DNA of 64,000 bases, taken from positions 434,001 to 498,000 of the forward strand of contig NW_027475162.1 of assembly GCF_051020985.1 (NCBI RefSeq), in the 5' to 3' direction. The DNA comes from Nomia melanderi. Lineage: Eukaryota > Arthropoda > Insecta > Hymenoptera > Halictidae. Position numbers and translations under genes: made by a program. Below, one piece after another: positions 37,929 to 49,964 of the stretch; the stretch's first letter is position 1; every line of letters begins with the position of its first letter. Under the pieces are notes generated by a model that had not been told where the DNA came from, did not search any database, and worked only from the letters and a program-made list of their open reading frames with translations.

Positions 37929-38103
37929 GATATCATCAGATACATCCTGGGTTTTTACATGACCATGGGTGTCCGGCGCCATGTGTCGGTGGTTTTCTCG
38001 GCCCCTGGTTTTCCGAGGTCGTTCCAGCTGCACAGATTCATGCCCCAGGGCCTCCCGCAGACAATGCACTTTGATTTATTGGGCTATCTGTAATAGCACC
38101 CGA
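37929..38103 (+). repeat. Chimeric monomer
   Basis: The left part is ATACATCCTGGGTTTTTACA, the box CGGCGCCATGTGTCGG, and the following segment CCCCTGGTTTTCCGAGG. Unlike most chimeric units it ends in TTTGATTTATTGGGC, which is also found near 41221. That points to a further exchange in the right part of this unit. Confidence 0.78.
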
Positions 38104-38449
38104 GATATCACCAGATATATATTGGATTTTTCCCTGACCCTGAGTGTCCGGCCCCATGAGACGCTGGTTTTCTCGGCCCCTGGTGGTCCGAGGTCGTTCC
38201 CGCTGCACAGATTTATGCGCCAGGGCCTCCTGCAGATAATTCACTTTGGTTTATTGCGCTATCTCTAATAGTACCCGAGATATGACCAGATATATATTGG
38301 ATTTTCCCCTGACCCTGAGTGTCCGGCCCCATGAGACTGTGGTTTTCTCGGCCCCTTGTGGTCAGAGGTCGTTCCCGCTGCACAGAATCATGCACCAGGG
38401 CATCCTACAGACAATGCACATTGATTTTTTGCGCTATCTCTAATAGCAC

Positions 38450-41100
38450 CCGAGATATCATCAGATATATATTGGATTTTCCCCTGATCCTGAGCGTACG
38501 GCCCCATGAGACGGTGGTTTTCTCGGCCCCTGGTGGTCCGAGGTCGTTCCCGCTGGCCAGATTCATGCGGCAGGCCTCATACAGACAATGCACTTTGGTT
38601 TATTGCGCTATCTCTAATAGCACCCGAGATATCACCTGATGTATATTGGATTTTCCCCTGACCCTGAGAGTCCGGCCCCATGAGACTGTGGTTTTCTCGG
38701 CCCCTGGTGGTCCGAGGTCGTTCCCGCTGCACAGATTCATGCGCCAGGTCCTTCTACAGACAATGCACTTTGATTTATTGCGCTATCTGTAATAGCACCC
38801 GAGATATCACCAGATATATATTGGATTCTTCCCTGACCCTGAGTGTCCGGCCCCATGAGACGGTGGTTTTCTCGGCCCCTGGTGGTCCGAGGTCGTTCCC
38901 GCTGCACAGATTCATGCGCCAGGGCCTCCTGCAGATAATTCACTTTGGTTTATTGCGCTATCTCTAATACCAACCGAGATATCACCGGATATATATTGGA
39001 TTTTCCCCTGACCCTGAGTGTCCGGCCCCATGAGACGGTGGTTTTCTCGGCCCCTGGTGCTCCGAGGTAGTTCCCGCTGGCCAGATTCATGCGCCAGGCC
39101 TCCTACAGACAATGCACTTTGATTTATTGCGCTATCTGTAATAGCACCCGAGATATCACCAGATATATATTGGATTCTTCCCTCACCCTGAGTGTCCGGC
39201 CCCATGTGACGGTGGTTTTCTCGGCCCCTGGTGGTCCGAGGTCGTTCCCGCTGCACAGATTCATGCGCCAGGGCCTCCTGCAGATAATTCACTTTGGTTT
39301 ATTGCGCTATCTCTAATACCACCCGAGATATCACCGGATATATATTGGATTTTCCCCTGACCCTGGGTGTCCGGCCCCATGAGATGGTGGTTTTCTCGGC
39401 CCCTGGTGGTCCGAGGTCGTTCCCGCTGCACAGATTCATGCACCAGGACCTCCTACAGACAATGCACTTTGATTTATTGCGCTATCTGTAATAGCACCCG
39501 AGATATCACCAGATATATGTTGGATTTTTCCCTGACCCTGAGTGTCCGGCCCCATGAGACGCTGGTTTTCTCGGCCCCTGGTGGTCCGAGGTCGTTCCCA
39601 CTGCACAGATTCATGCGCCAGGGCCTCCTGCAGATAATTCACTTTGGATTATTGCGCTATCTCCAATAGCACCCGAGATATCACCAGATATATATTGGAT
39701 TTTTCCCTGACCCTGACAGTCCGACCCCATGAGACGGTGGTTTTCTCGGCCCCTGGTGGTCCGAGGTGGTTCCCGCTGCACAGATTCATGCGCCGGTGCC
39801 TCCTGCAGACAATGCACTTTGAATTATTTCGCTATCTCTAATAGCACGCGAGATATCACCAGATATATATTGGATTTTTCTTTGAACCTGACAGTCCGGC
39901 CCCATGAGACGGTGGTTTTCTCGGCCCCTGGTGGTCCGAGGTCGATCCCGCTGCACGGATCCATGCGCCAGGGCCTCCTACAGACAATGCACTTTGATTT
40001 ATTGCGCTATCTCTAATAGCACCCGAGATATAACCAGATATATATTGGATTTTCCCCCGACCCTGAGTGTCCGGCCCCATGAGACTGTGGTTTTCTCGGC
40101 CCCTGGTGGTCCGAGGTCGTTCCCGCTGCACAGATTCATGCACCAGGGCCTCCTACAGACAATGCACTTTGATTTATTGCGCTATCTGTAATAGCACCCG
40201 AGATATCACCAGATATATATTGGATATTTCCCTGGCCCTGAGTGTCCGGCCCCATGAGACGGTGGTTTTCTCGGCCCCTGGTGGCCCGAGGTCGTTCCCG
40301 CTGCACAGATTTATGCGCCAGGGCCTCCTGCAGATAATTCACTTTGGTTTATTGCGCTATCGCTAATAGCACCCGAGGTATAACCAGATATATATTGGAT
40401 TTTCCCCCGACCCTGAGTGTCCGGCCCCATGAGACTGTGGTTTTCTCGGCCCCTGGTGGCCCGAGGTCGTTCCCGCTGCACAGATTTATGCGCCAGGGCC
40501 TCCTGCAGATAATTCACTTTGGTTTATTGCGCTATCTCTAATAGCACCCGAGATATAACCAGATATATATTGGATTTTCCCCCGACCCTGAGTGTCCGGC
40601 CCCATGAGACGCTGTTTTTCTCGGCCCCTGGTGGTCCGAGGTCGTTCCCGCTGCACAGATTTATGCGCCAGGGCCTCCTGCAGATAATTCACTTTGGTTT
40701 ATTGCGCTGTCTCTAATAGCACCCGAGATATAACCAGATATATATTGGATTTTCCTCCGACCCTGAGTGTCCGGCCCCATGAGACTGTGGTTTTCTCGGC
40801 CCCTGGTGGTCCGAGGTCGTTCCCGCTGCACAGATTCATGCACCAGGGCCTCCTACAGACAATGCACTTTGATTTATTGCGCTATCTGTAATAGCACCCG
40901 AGATATAACCAGATATATATTGGATTTTTCCCTGACCCTGAGTGTCCGGCCCCATGAGACGCTGGTTTTCTCGGCCCCTGGTGGTCCGAGGTCGTTCCCG
41001 CTGCACAGATTTATGCGCCAGGGCCTCCTGCAGATAATTCACTTTGGATTATTGCGCTATCTCTAATAGCACCCGAGATATCACCAGATATAAATTGGAT
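38450..41100 (+). repeat. Multi-monomer block, copy 3 of 3
   Basis: From about 39290 to 40770 this is collinear with copy 1 (offset 9791 bp). It is flanked on both sides by the same segment: about 37990-38443 matches about 41140-41591 at 3148 bp. The block therefore looks inserted into, or amplified together with, that flanking segment. GATATAACC starts recur at 40025, 40376 (as GGTATAACC), 40551, 40726 and 40901. Confidence 0.84.
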
Positions 41101-41389
41101 TTTTCCCTGACCCTGAGTGTCCGGCCCCATGAGACGGTGGTTGTCTCGGCCCCTGGTGATCCCAGGTCGTTCGCGCTGCACAGATTCATGCGCCAGGGCC
41201 TCCTACAGACAATGCACTTTGATTTATTGGGCTATCTGTAATAGCACCCGAGATATCACCAGATATATATTGGATTTTTCCCTGACCCTGAGTGTCCGGC
41301 CCCATGAGACGCTGGTTTTCTCGGCCCCTGGTGGTCCGAGGTCGTTCCCGCTGCACAGATTTATGCGCCAGGGCCTCCTGCAGATAATT

Positions 41390-44300
41390 CACTTTGGTTT
41401 ATTGCGCTATCTCTAATAGTACCCGAGATATGACCAGATATATATTGGATTTTCCCCTGACCCTGAGTGTCCGGCCCCATGAGACTGTGGTTTTCTCGGC
41501 CCCTTGTGGTCAGAGGTCGTTCCCGCTGCACAGAATCATGCACCAGGGCATCCTACAGACAATGCACATTGATTTTTTGCGCTATCTGTAATAGCACCCG
41601 AGATATCACCAGATATATATTGGATTTTCCCCTGACCCTGAGTGTCCGGCCCCATGAGACTGTGGTTTTCTCGGACCCTGGTGGTCCGAGGTCGTTCCCG
41701 CTGCACAGATTCATGCGCCAGGGCCTCCTGCAGATAATTTACTTTGGCTTATTGCGCTATCGCTAATAGCGCCCGAGATATCACCAGATATATATTGGAT
41801 TTTCCCCTGACCCTGAGTGTCCGGCCCCATGAGACTGTGGTTTTCTCGGCCACTGGTGGTCCGAGGTCGTTCCCGCTGCACAGATTCATGCGGCAGGGTC
41901 TCCTGCAGATAATTCACATTGGTTTATTGCGCTATCTCTAATAGCACCCGAGATATCACCAGATATATATTGGATTTTCCCCCGACCCTGAGTGTCCGGC
42001 CCAATGAGACTGTGGTTTTCTCGGCCATGGTGGTCCGAGGTCGTTCCCGCTGCACAGATTCATGCTCCAGGGCCTCCTACAGACAATGCAGTTTGATTTA
42101 TTGCGCTGTCTCTAATAGCACCCGAGATATCACCAGATATATATTGGATTTTCCCCTGACCCTCAGTGTCCGGCCCCATGAGACTGTGGTTTTCTCGGCC
42201 CCTTGTGGTCAGATGTCGTTCCCGCTGCACAGAATCATGCACCAGGGCATCCTACAGACAATGCACATTGATTTTTTGCGCTATCTGTAATAGCACCCGA
42301 GATATCACCAGATATATATTGGATTTTCCCCTGACCCTGAGTGTCCGGCCCCATGAGACTGTGGTTTTCTCGGACCCTGGTGGTCCGAGGTCGTTCCCGC
42401 TGCAGAGATTCATGCGCCAGGGCCTCCTACAGACAATGCACTTTGATTTATTGCGCTATCTCTAATAGCACCCGAGATATGACCAGATATATATTGGATT
42501 TTCCCCTGACCCTGAGTGTCCGGCCCCATGAGACTGTGGTTTTCTCGGCCCCTTGTGGTCAGAGGTCGTTCCCGCTGCACAGAATCATGAACCAGGGCAT
42601 CCTACAGACAATGCACATTGATTTTTTGCGCTATCTGTAATAGCACCCGAGATATCACCAGATATATATTGGATTTTCCCCTGACCCTGAGTGTCCGGCC
42701 CCATGAGACTGTGGTTTTCTCGGACCCTGGTGGTCCGAGGTCGTTCCCGCTGCACAGATTCATGCGCCAGGGCCTCCTGCAGATAATTTACTTTGGCTTA
42801 TTGCGCTATCGCTAATAGCGCCCGAGATATCACCAGATATATATTGGATTTTCCCCTGACCCTGAGTGTCCGGCCCCATGAGACTGTGGTTTTCTCGGCC
42901 ATTGGTGGTCCGAGGTCGTTCCCGCTGCACAGATTCATGCGCCAGGGTCTCCTGCAGATAATTCACTTTGGTTTATTGCGCTGTCTCTAATAGCACCCGA
43001 GATATCACCAGATATATATTGGATTTTCCCCTGACCCTGAGTGTCCGGCCCCATGAGACTGTGGTTTTCTCGGCCCCTTGTGGTCAGAGGTCGTTCCCGC
43101 TGCACAGAATCATGCACCAGGGCATCCTACAGACAATGCACATTGATTTTTTGCGCTATCTGTAATAGCACCCGAGATATCACCAGATATATATTGGATT
43201 TTCCCCTGACCCTGAGTGTCCGGCCCCATGAGACTGTGGTTTTCTCGGACCCTGGTGGTCCGAGGTCGTTCCCGCTGCACAGATTCATGCGCCAGGGCCT
43301 CCTGCAGATAATTTACTTTCGCTTATTGCGCTATCGCTAATAGCGCCCGAGATATCACCAGATATATATTGGATTTTCCCCTGACCCTGAGTGTCCGGCC
43401 CCATGAGACTGTGGTTTTCTCGGCCCCTTGTGGTCCGAGGTCGTCCCCGCTGCACAGATTCATGCCCCAGGGCCCGCTGCAGATAACTCACATTGGTTTA
43501 GTGAGCTGTCTGTAAGAGCACCCGAGATATGACCAGATATATATTGGATTTTCCCCTGACCCTGAGTGTCCGGCCCCATGAGACTGTGGTTTTCTCGGCC
43601 CCTTGTGGTCAGAGGTCGTTCCCGCTGCACAGAATCATGAACCAGGGCATCCTACAGACAATGCACATTGATTTTTTGCGCTATCTGTAATAGCACCCGA
43701 GATATCACCAGATATATATTGGATTTTCCCCTGACCCTGAGTGTCCGGCCCCATGAGACTGTGGTTTTCTCGGACCCTGGTGGTCCGAGGTCGTTCCCGC
43801 TGCACAGATTCATGCGCCAGGGCCTCCTGCAGATAATTTACTTTGGCTTATTGCGCTATCGCTAATAGCGCCCGAGATATCACCAGATATATATTGGATT
43901 TTCCCCTGACCCTGAGTGTCCGGCCCCATGAGACTGTGGTTTTCTCGGCCATTGGTGGTCCGAGGTCGTTCCCGCTGCACAGATTCATGCGCCAGGGTCT
44001 CCTGCAGATAATTCACTTTGGTTTATTGCGCTATCTCTAATAGCACCCGAGATATCACCAGATATATATTGGATTTTCCCCCGACCCTGAGTGTCCGGCC
44101 CAATGAGACTGTGGTTTTCTCGGCCATGGTGGTCCGAGGTCGTTCCCGCTGCACAGATTCATGCGCCAGGGCCTCCTACAGACAATGCAGTTTGATTTAT
44201 TGCGCTGTCTCTAATAGCACCCGAGATATCACCAGATATATATTGGATTTTCCCCTGACCCTGAGTGTCCGGCCCCATGAGACTGTGGTTTTCTCGGCCC

Positions 44301-44560
44301 CTTGTGGTCAGAGGTCGTTCCCGCTGCACAGAATCATGCACCAGGGCATCCTACAGACAATGCACATTGATTTTTTGCGCTATCTGTAATAGCACCCGAG
44401 ATATCACCAGATATATATTGGATTTTCCCCTGACCCTGAGTGTCCGGCCCCATGAGACTGTGGTTTTCTCGGCCTCTGGTGGTCCGAGGTCGTTCCCGCT
44501 GCACAGAGCCATGCGCCAGGGGCTCCTACAGACAATGCACTTTGATTTATTGCGCTGTCT
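41390..44560 (+). repeat. Six-monomer higher-order repeat, about 1050-bp period, with reshuffling
   Basis: Marker monomers recur at 1049 and 1050 bp. One has TCGCTAATAGCGCCCGAG (near 41760, 42809 and 43859). Another has TCGGCCACTGG or TCGGCCATTGG (near 41848, 42897 and 43947). A further marker, CTTGTGGTCAGAGG with CAGAATCATGCACCAGGGC, appears six times in the block and once at 38355. Spacings of 350, 525 and 700 bp among these show that units have been added or lost within the repeat. A unit with CGGCCATGGTGG is 174 bp long and produces the 123-codon open frames here. Confidence 0.88.
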
Positions 44561-44579
44561 CTAATAGCACCCGAGATAT

Positions 44580-45255
44580 CACCAGATATATATTGGATTT
44601 TCCCCTGACCCTGAGTGTCCGGCCCCATGAGACGGTGGTTTTCTCGGCCGCTGGTGGCCCGAGGTCGTTCCCGCTGCACAGATTTATGCGCCAGGGCCTC
44701 CTGCAGATAATTCACTTTGGTTTATTGCGCTGTCTGTAAGAGCACCCGAGATATCACCAGATATATATTGGATTTTTCCCTGACCCTGAGCGTCCGGCCC
44801 CATGAGACTGTGGTTTTCTCGGCCCCTGGTGGTCCGAGGTCGTTTCCGCTGCACAGATTCATGCGCCAGGGCCTCCTGCAGATAATTCACTTTGGATTAT
44901 TGCGCTATCTCTAATAGCCCCCGAGATATCACCAGATATATATTGGATTTTCCCCTGACCCTGAGTGCCCGGCCCAATGAGACGGTGGTTTTCTCGGCCC
45001 CTGGTGGTCCGAGGTCGTTCCCGCTGCACAGATTCATGCACCAGGGCCTCCTGCAGACAATGCACTTTGATTTATTGCGCTATCTGTAATAGCACCCGAG
45101 ATAGCACCATATATATACTGGATTTTTGCATGACTTTGGGTGACGGACGCCGAAAATCTGTAAGTTTCTCGGCCCCTGGAGGGCCGAGGTCGTTCCTGCT
45201 TCACAGAATCATGCGCCAGGGCCTCCTGCGGACAATGCACTTTGATTTATTGCGC
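44580..45255 (+). repeat. Four-monomer block, copy 1 (1399-bp spacing)
   Basis: This block matches 45979-46654. It starts with the unit carrying TCGGCCGCTGGTGGCCCGAGG and TGTCTGTAAGAGC, and ends with a variant-box monomer. Confidence 0.87.
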
Positions 45256-45274
45256 TATCTCTAACAGCACCCGA
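45100..45274 (+). repeat. Variant-box monomer (GGACGCCGAAAATCTG type)
   Basis: The block reads GTGACGGACGCCGAAAATC. The start is GATAGC, so the EcoRV site is lost, and the next segment is ACCATATATATACTGG. Downstream it has CCCCTGGAGGGCCGAGG, shared only with its copy at 46499. Confidence 0.87.
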
Positions 45275-45978
45275 GATATCACCAGATATATATTGGATTT
45301 TCCCCTGACCCTGAGTGTCCGGCCCCATGAGACTGTGGTTTTCTCGGCCATGGTGGTCCGAGGTCGTTCCCGCTGCACAGATTCATGAGCCAGGGCCTCC
45401 TACAGACAATGCACTTTGATTTATTGCGCTGTCTCTAATAGCACCCGAGATATCACCATGTATATATTGGATTTGCCCCTGACCCTGAGTGTCCGGCCCC
45501 ATGAGACTGTGGTTTTCTCGGCCCCTGGTGGTCCGAGGTCGTTCCCGCTGCACAGATTCATGCGCCAGTGCATCCTACAGACAATGCACTTTGATTTATT
45601 TCGCTATCTGTAATAGCACCCGAGATATCACCAGATATATATTGGATTTTTCCCTGACCCTGAGTGTCCGGCCCCATGAGACGGTGGTTTTCTCGGCCCC
45701 TTGTGGTCCGAGGTCGTTCCCGCTGCACAGATTTATGCGCCAGGGCCTACTGCAGATAATTCACTTTGGATTATTGCGCTATCTCTAATAGCACCCGAGA
45801 TATCACCAGATATATATTGGATTTTCCCCTGACCCTGAGTGTCCGGCCCAATGAGACGGTGGTTGTCTCGGCCCCTGGTGGGCCGAGGTCGTTCCCGCTG
45901 GCCACATTCATGCGACAGGGCCTCCTACAGACAAGGCACTTTGATTTATTGCGCTATCTGTAATAGCACCCGAGATAT

Positions 45979-46654
45979 CACCAGATATATATTGGATTTT
46001 CCCCTGACCCTGAGTGTCCGGCCCCATGAGACGGTGGTTTTCTCGGCCGCTGGTGGCCCGAGGTCGTTCCCGCTGCACAGATTTATGCGCCAGGGCCTCC
46101 TGCAGATAATTCACTTTGGTTTATTGCGCTGTCTGTAAGAGCACCCGAGATATCACCAGATATATATTGGATTTTTCCCTGACCCTGAGCGTCCGGCCCC
46201 ATGAGACTGTGGTTTTCTCGGCCCCTGGTGGTCCCAGGTCGTTCCCGCTGCACAGATTCATGCGCCAGGGCCTCCTGCAGATAATTCACTTTGGTTTATT
46301 GCGCTATCTCTAATAGCAACCGAGATATCACCAGATATATATTGGATTTTCCCCTGACCCTGAGTGTCCGGCCCCATGAGACGGTGGTCTTCTCGGCCCC
46401 TGGTGGTCCGAGGTCGTTCCCGCTGCCCAGATTCATGCGCTACGGCCTCATACAGACAATGCACTTTGATTTATTGCGCTATCTGTAATAGCACCCGAGA
46501 TAGCACCATATATATACTGGATTTATGCATGACTTTGGGTGACGGACACCGAAAATCTGTAAGTTTCTCGGCCCCTGGAGGGCCGAGATCGTTCCTGCTT
46601 CACAGAATCATGCGCCAGGGACTCCTGCAGACAATGCACTTTGATTTAGCGCGC
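45979..46654 (+). repeat. Four-monomer block, copy 2
   Basis: This is a copy of 44580-45255 at 1399 bp. The first monomer (45974-46148) is identical over about 150 bases to the isolated monomer at 63471-63645. Confidence 0.87.
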
Positions 46655-46673
46655 TATCTGTAATAGAACCCGA
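46499..46673 (+). repeat. Variant-box monomer, first of an adjacent pair
   Basis: The block reads GTGACGGACACCGAAAATC and the start is GATAGC, as in the copy at 45100. The next monomer (46674) also carries the variant box. This is the only place in the window where two variant-box units are adjacent. Confidence 0.88.
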
Positions 46674-46848
46674 GATATCACCAGATATATGCTGGATTTT
46701 TACATGACATTGTGTGACGGATACCGAAAATCTGTACTTTTCTCGGCCCCTGGTGGTCCGATGTCGTTCCTTCTGCACAGATTCATGCGCAAGGGCCTCC
46801 TACGGACAATGCACTTTGATTTATTGCGCTATCTCTAACAGCACCCGA
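46674..46848 (+). repeat. Variant-box monomer, second of an adjacent pair
   Basis: The block reads GTGACGGATACCGAAAATC with TACTTTTCTCGG after it. Unlike its left neighbour it has a normal GATATC start and GGTCCGATGTCGTTCC downstream. It is therefore a different variant lineage and not a simple tandem copy of its neighbour. Confidence 0.88.
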
Positions 46849-47899
46849 GATATCACCAGACATATATTGGATTTTCCCCTGACCCTGAGTGTCCGGCCGC
46901 ATGAGACTGTGGTTTTCTCGGCCCCTGGTGGTCCGAGGTCGTTCCCGCTGCCCAGATTCATGCGGCAGGGCCTCCTACAGACAATGCACTATGATTTATT
47001 GCGCTATCTGTAATAGCACCCGAGATATCACCAGATATATATTGGATTTATCCCTGACCCTGAGTGTCCGGCCCCATGAGACGGTGGTTTTCTCGGCCCC
47101 TGGTCGTCCGAGGTCGTTCCCGCTGCACAGATGCATGCGTCAGGGCCTCCTGCAGATAATTCACTTTGGATTATTGCGCTATCTCTAATAGCACCCGAGA
47201 TATCACCAGATATATATTGGACTTTCCCCTGACCCTGAGTGTCCGGCCCCATGAGACGGTGGTTTTCTCGGCCCCTGGTGGTCTGAGGTCGTTCCCGCTG
47301 CCCAGATTCATGCGCCCGGGCCTCCTGCAGATAATGCACTTTGATTTAGCGCGCTATCTGTAATAGAACCCGAGATATCACCAGATATACATTGGATTTT
47401 TCAACCGACCCTGAGTGTCCGGCCCCATGAGACGGTGGTGTTCTCGGACCCTGGGGATCCGAGGTCGTTTCCGCTGCACAGATTCATGCGCCAGGGCCTC
47501 CTTCGGACAATGCACTTTGATTTATTGCGCTATCTGTAATAGCACCCGAGATATAACCAGATATATATTGGATTTTTTCCTGACCCTGACAGTCCGGCCC
47601 CATGAGGCGGTAGTTTTCTCGGCCCCTGGTGGTCCGAGGTCGTTCCCGCTGCACAGATTCATGCGCCAGGGCCTCATGCAGATAATTCACTTTGATTTAT
47701 TGCGCTATCTCTAATAGCAGCCGAGATATCACCAGATATATATTGGATTTTTCCCTGACCCTGAGTGTCCGGCCCCATGAGAGGGTGGTTTTCTCGGCCC
47801 ATGGTAGTCCGACGTCGTTCGCGCTGCACAGATTCATGCGCCAGGGCCTCCCGCAGACAAAGCACTTTGGTTTATTGCGCTATCTGTAATAGCACCCGA

Positions 47900-48074
47900 G
47901 ATTTCACCAGATATATGCTGGATTTTTACATGACCTTGGGTGACGGATTCCGAATATCTGTAATTTTCTCGGCCCCTGGTGGTCCGAGGTCGTTCCTGCT
48001 GCACAGATTCATTCGCCAGTGGCACCTACGGACAATGCACTTTGATTTATTGCGCTATCTGTAATAGCACCCGA
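47900..48074 (+). repeat. Variant-box monomer just left of the 29-monomer HOR
   Basis: The block reads GTGACGGATTCCGAATATC. The unit is in register (5072 bp) with those at 52972 and 58044 but differs at several bases, for example GATTTC as its start and GTGGCACCTACGG downstream. It therefore lies just outside the stretch where the HOR copies match closely. Confidence 0.88.
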
Positions 48075-48916
48075 GATATCACCGGATATATATTGGATTT
48101 TTCCCTGACCCTGAGTGTCCGGCCCCATGTGTCGGTGGTTTTCTCGGCCCCTGGTGGTCCGAGGTCGTTCCCGCTGCCCAGATTCATGCGTCAGGTCCTC
48201 CTGCAGACAATGCACTTTGATTTATTGCGCTATCTGTAATAGCACCCGAGATATCACCATATATATATTGGATTTTTCCCTGACCCTGAGTGTCCGGCCC
48301 CATGGGACGGTGGTTTTCTCGGCCCCTGGTGGTCCGAGGTCGTTCCCGCTGCACAGATTCATGCGCCAGGGCCTCCTACAGATATTTCACTTTAGTTTAT
48401 TGCGTTATCTGTAATAGCACCCGAGATATCACCAGATATATATTGTATTTTTCCCTGACCCTGAGTGTCCGGCCCCATGGGACGGTGGTTTTCTCGGCCC
48501 CTTGTGGTCCGAGGTCGTTCCCGCTGCACAGATTCGTGCGCCAGCGCCTCCTACAGATAATTCACTTTAGTTTATTGCGCTCTCTCTAATAGCACCCGAG
48601 ATATCACCAGATATATATTGGATTTTTCCCTGACCCTGAGTGTCCGGCCCCATGAGACGGTGGTTTTCTCGGCCCCTGGTGGTCCGAGGTCGTTCCTGCT
48701 GCACAGATTCATTCGCCAGTGCCGCCTACAGACAATGCACTTTGATTTATTGCGCTATCTCAAATAGCACCCGAGATATCACCAGATATATATTGGATTT
48801 TTCCCTGATCCTGAGCGTCCGGCCCCATGAGACGGTGGTTTTCTCGGCCCCTGGTGGTCCGAGGTCGTTTCCGCTCCACAGATTCATGCGCCAGGGCCTC
48901 CTGCAGATAATTCACT

Positions 48917-49964
48917 TTGGTTTATAGCGCTGTGTCTAATAGCACCCGAGATATCACCAGATATATATTGGATTTTCCCCTGACCCTGAGTGTCCGGCCC
49001 CATGAGACGGTGGTTTTCTCGGCCCCTGGTGGACCGAGGTCGTTCCCGCTGCACAGATTCATGCGCCAGGGCCTCCTACGGACAATGCACTTTGGTTTGT
49101 TGCGCTATTTCTAATAGCGCCCGAGATATCACCAGATATATATTGGATTTTTCCCTGACCCTGAGTGTCCGGCCCCATGAGACGGTGGTTTTCTCGGCCC
49201 CTGGTGGTCCGGGGTCGTTCCCGCTGCACAGATGCATGCGCCAGGGCCTCCTGCAGATAATTCACTTTGGTTTATTGCGCTATCTCTAATAGCACCCAAG
49301 ATATCACCAGATATATATTGGATTTTTCCCTGACAATGAGTGTCCGGCCCATGAGACGGTGGTTTTCTCGGCCCCTGGTGGTCCGAGGACGTTCCCATTG
49401 GCCAGATTCATGCGCCAGGGCCTCCTACAGATAATGCACTTTGATTTATATCGCTATCTCTAATAGCACCCGAGATATCACCAGATATATATTGGATTTT
49501 CCCCTGACCCTGAGTGTCCGGCCCCATGAGACGGTGGTTTTCTCGGCCCCTGGTGGACCGAGGTCGTTCCCGCTGCACAGATTCATGCGCCAGGGCCTCC
49601 TACGGACAATGCACTTTGGTTTGTTGCGCTATTTCTAATAGCGCCCGAGATATCACCAGATATATATTGGATTTTCCCCTGACCCTGAGTGTCCGGCCCC
49701 ATGAGACGGTGGTTTTCTCGGCCCCTGGTGGTCCGGGGTCGTTCCCGCTGCACAGATGCATGCGCCAGGGCCTCCTGCAGATAATTCACTTTGGTTTATT
49801 GCGCTATCTCTAATAGCACCCAAGATATCACCAGATATATATTGGATTTTTCCCTGACAATGAGTGTCCGGCCCATGAGACGGTGGTTTTCTCGGCCCCT
49901 GGTGGTCCGAGGACGTTCCCATTGGCCAGATTCATGCGCCAGGGCCTCCTACAGATAATGCACT
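48917..49964 (+). repeat. Three-monomer duplication nested in the 29-monomer HOR
   Basis: About 48917-49440 and 49441-49964 match at 524 bp. The markers are GTGGACCGAGG, GGTTTGTTGCGCTATTTC, GGTCCGGGGTCG and the shortened GGCCCATGAG. The nested pair is repeated in each HOR copy (near 53989 and 59061), so it arose before the whole 29-monomer unit was amplified. Confidence 0.9.

Larger units (their letters stand above)
24115..39200 (+). repeat. Zone containing the 174-bp monomers with a shortened G run
   Basis: Thirteen monomers read CGCCAGGCCTCC, CGGCAGGCCTCA or CGCCATGCCTCC where canonical units have CGCCAGGGCCTCC. The changes lie near 24232, 28431, 29131, 29301, 31578, 31752, 32101, 33327, 34376, 34898, 37872, 38572 and 39096. 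Most also have GCTGGCCAGATTC instead of GCTGCACAGATTC. I found none elsewhere. One base is lost per unit; for example the start spacing 24115 to 24289 is 174 bp. Because 174 is divisible by three, reading frame is kept across these units, and this explains the longest open frames in the window. It also accounts for most of the array's net 19-bp deficit. Confidence 0.88.
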
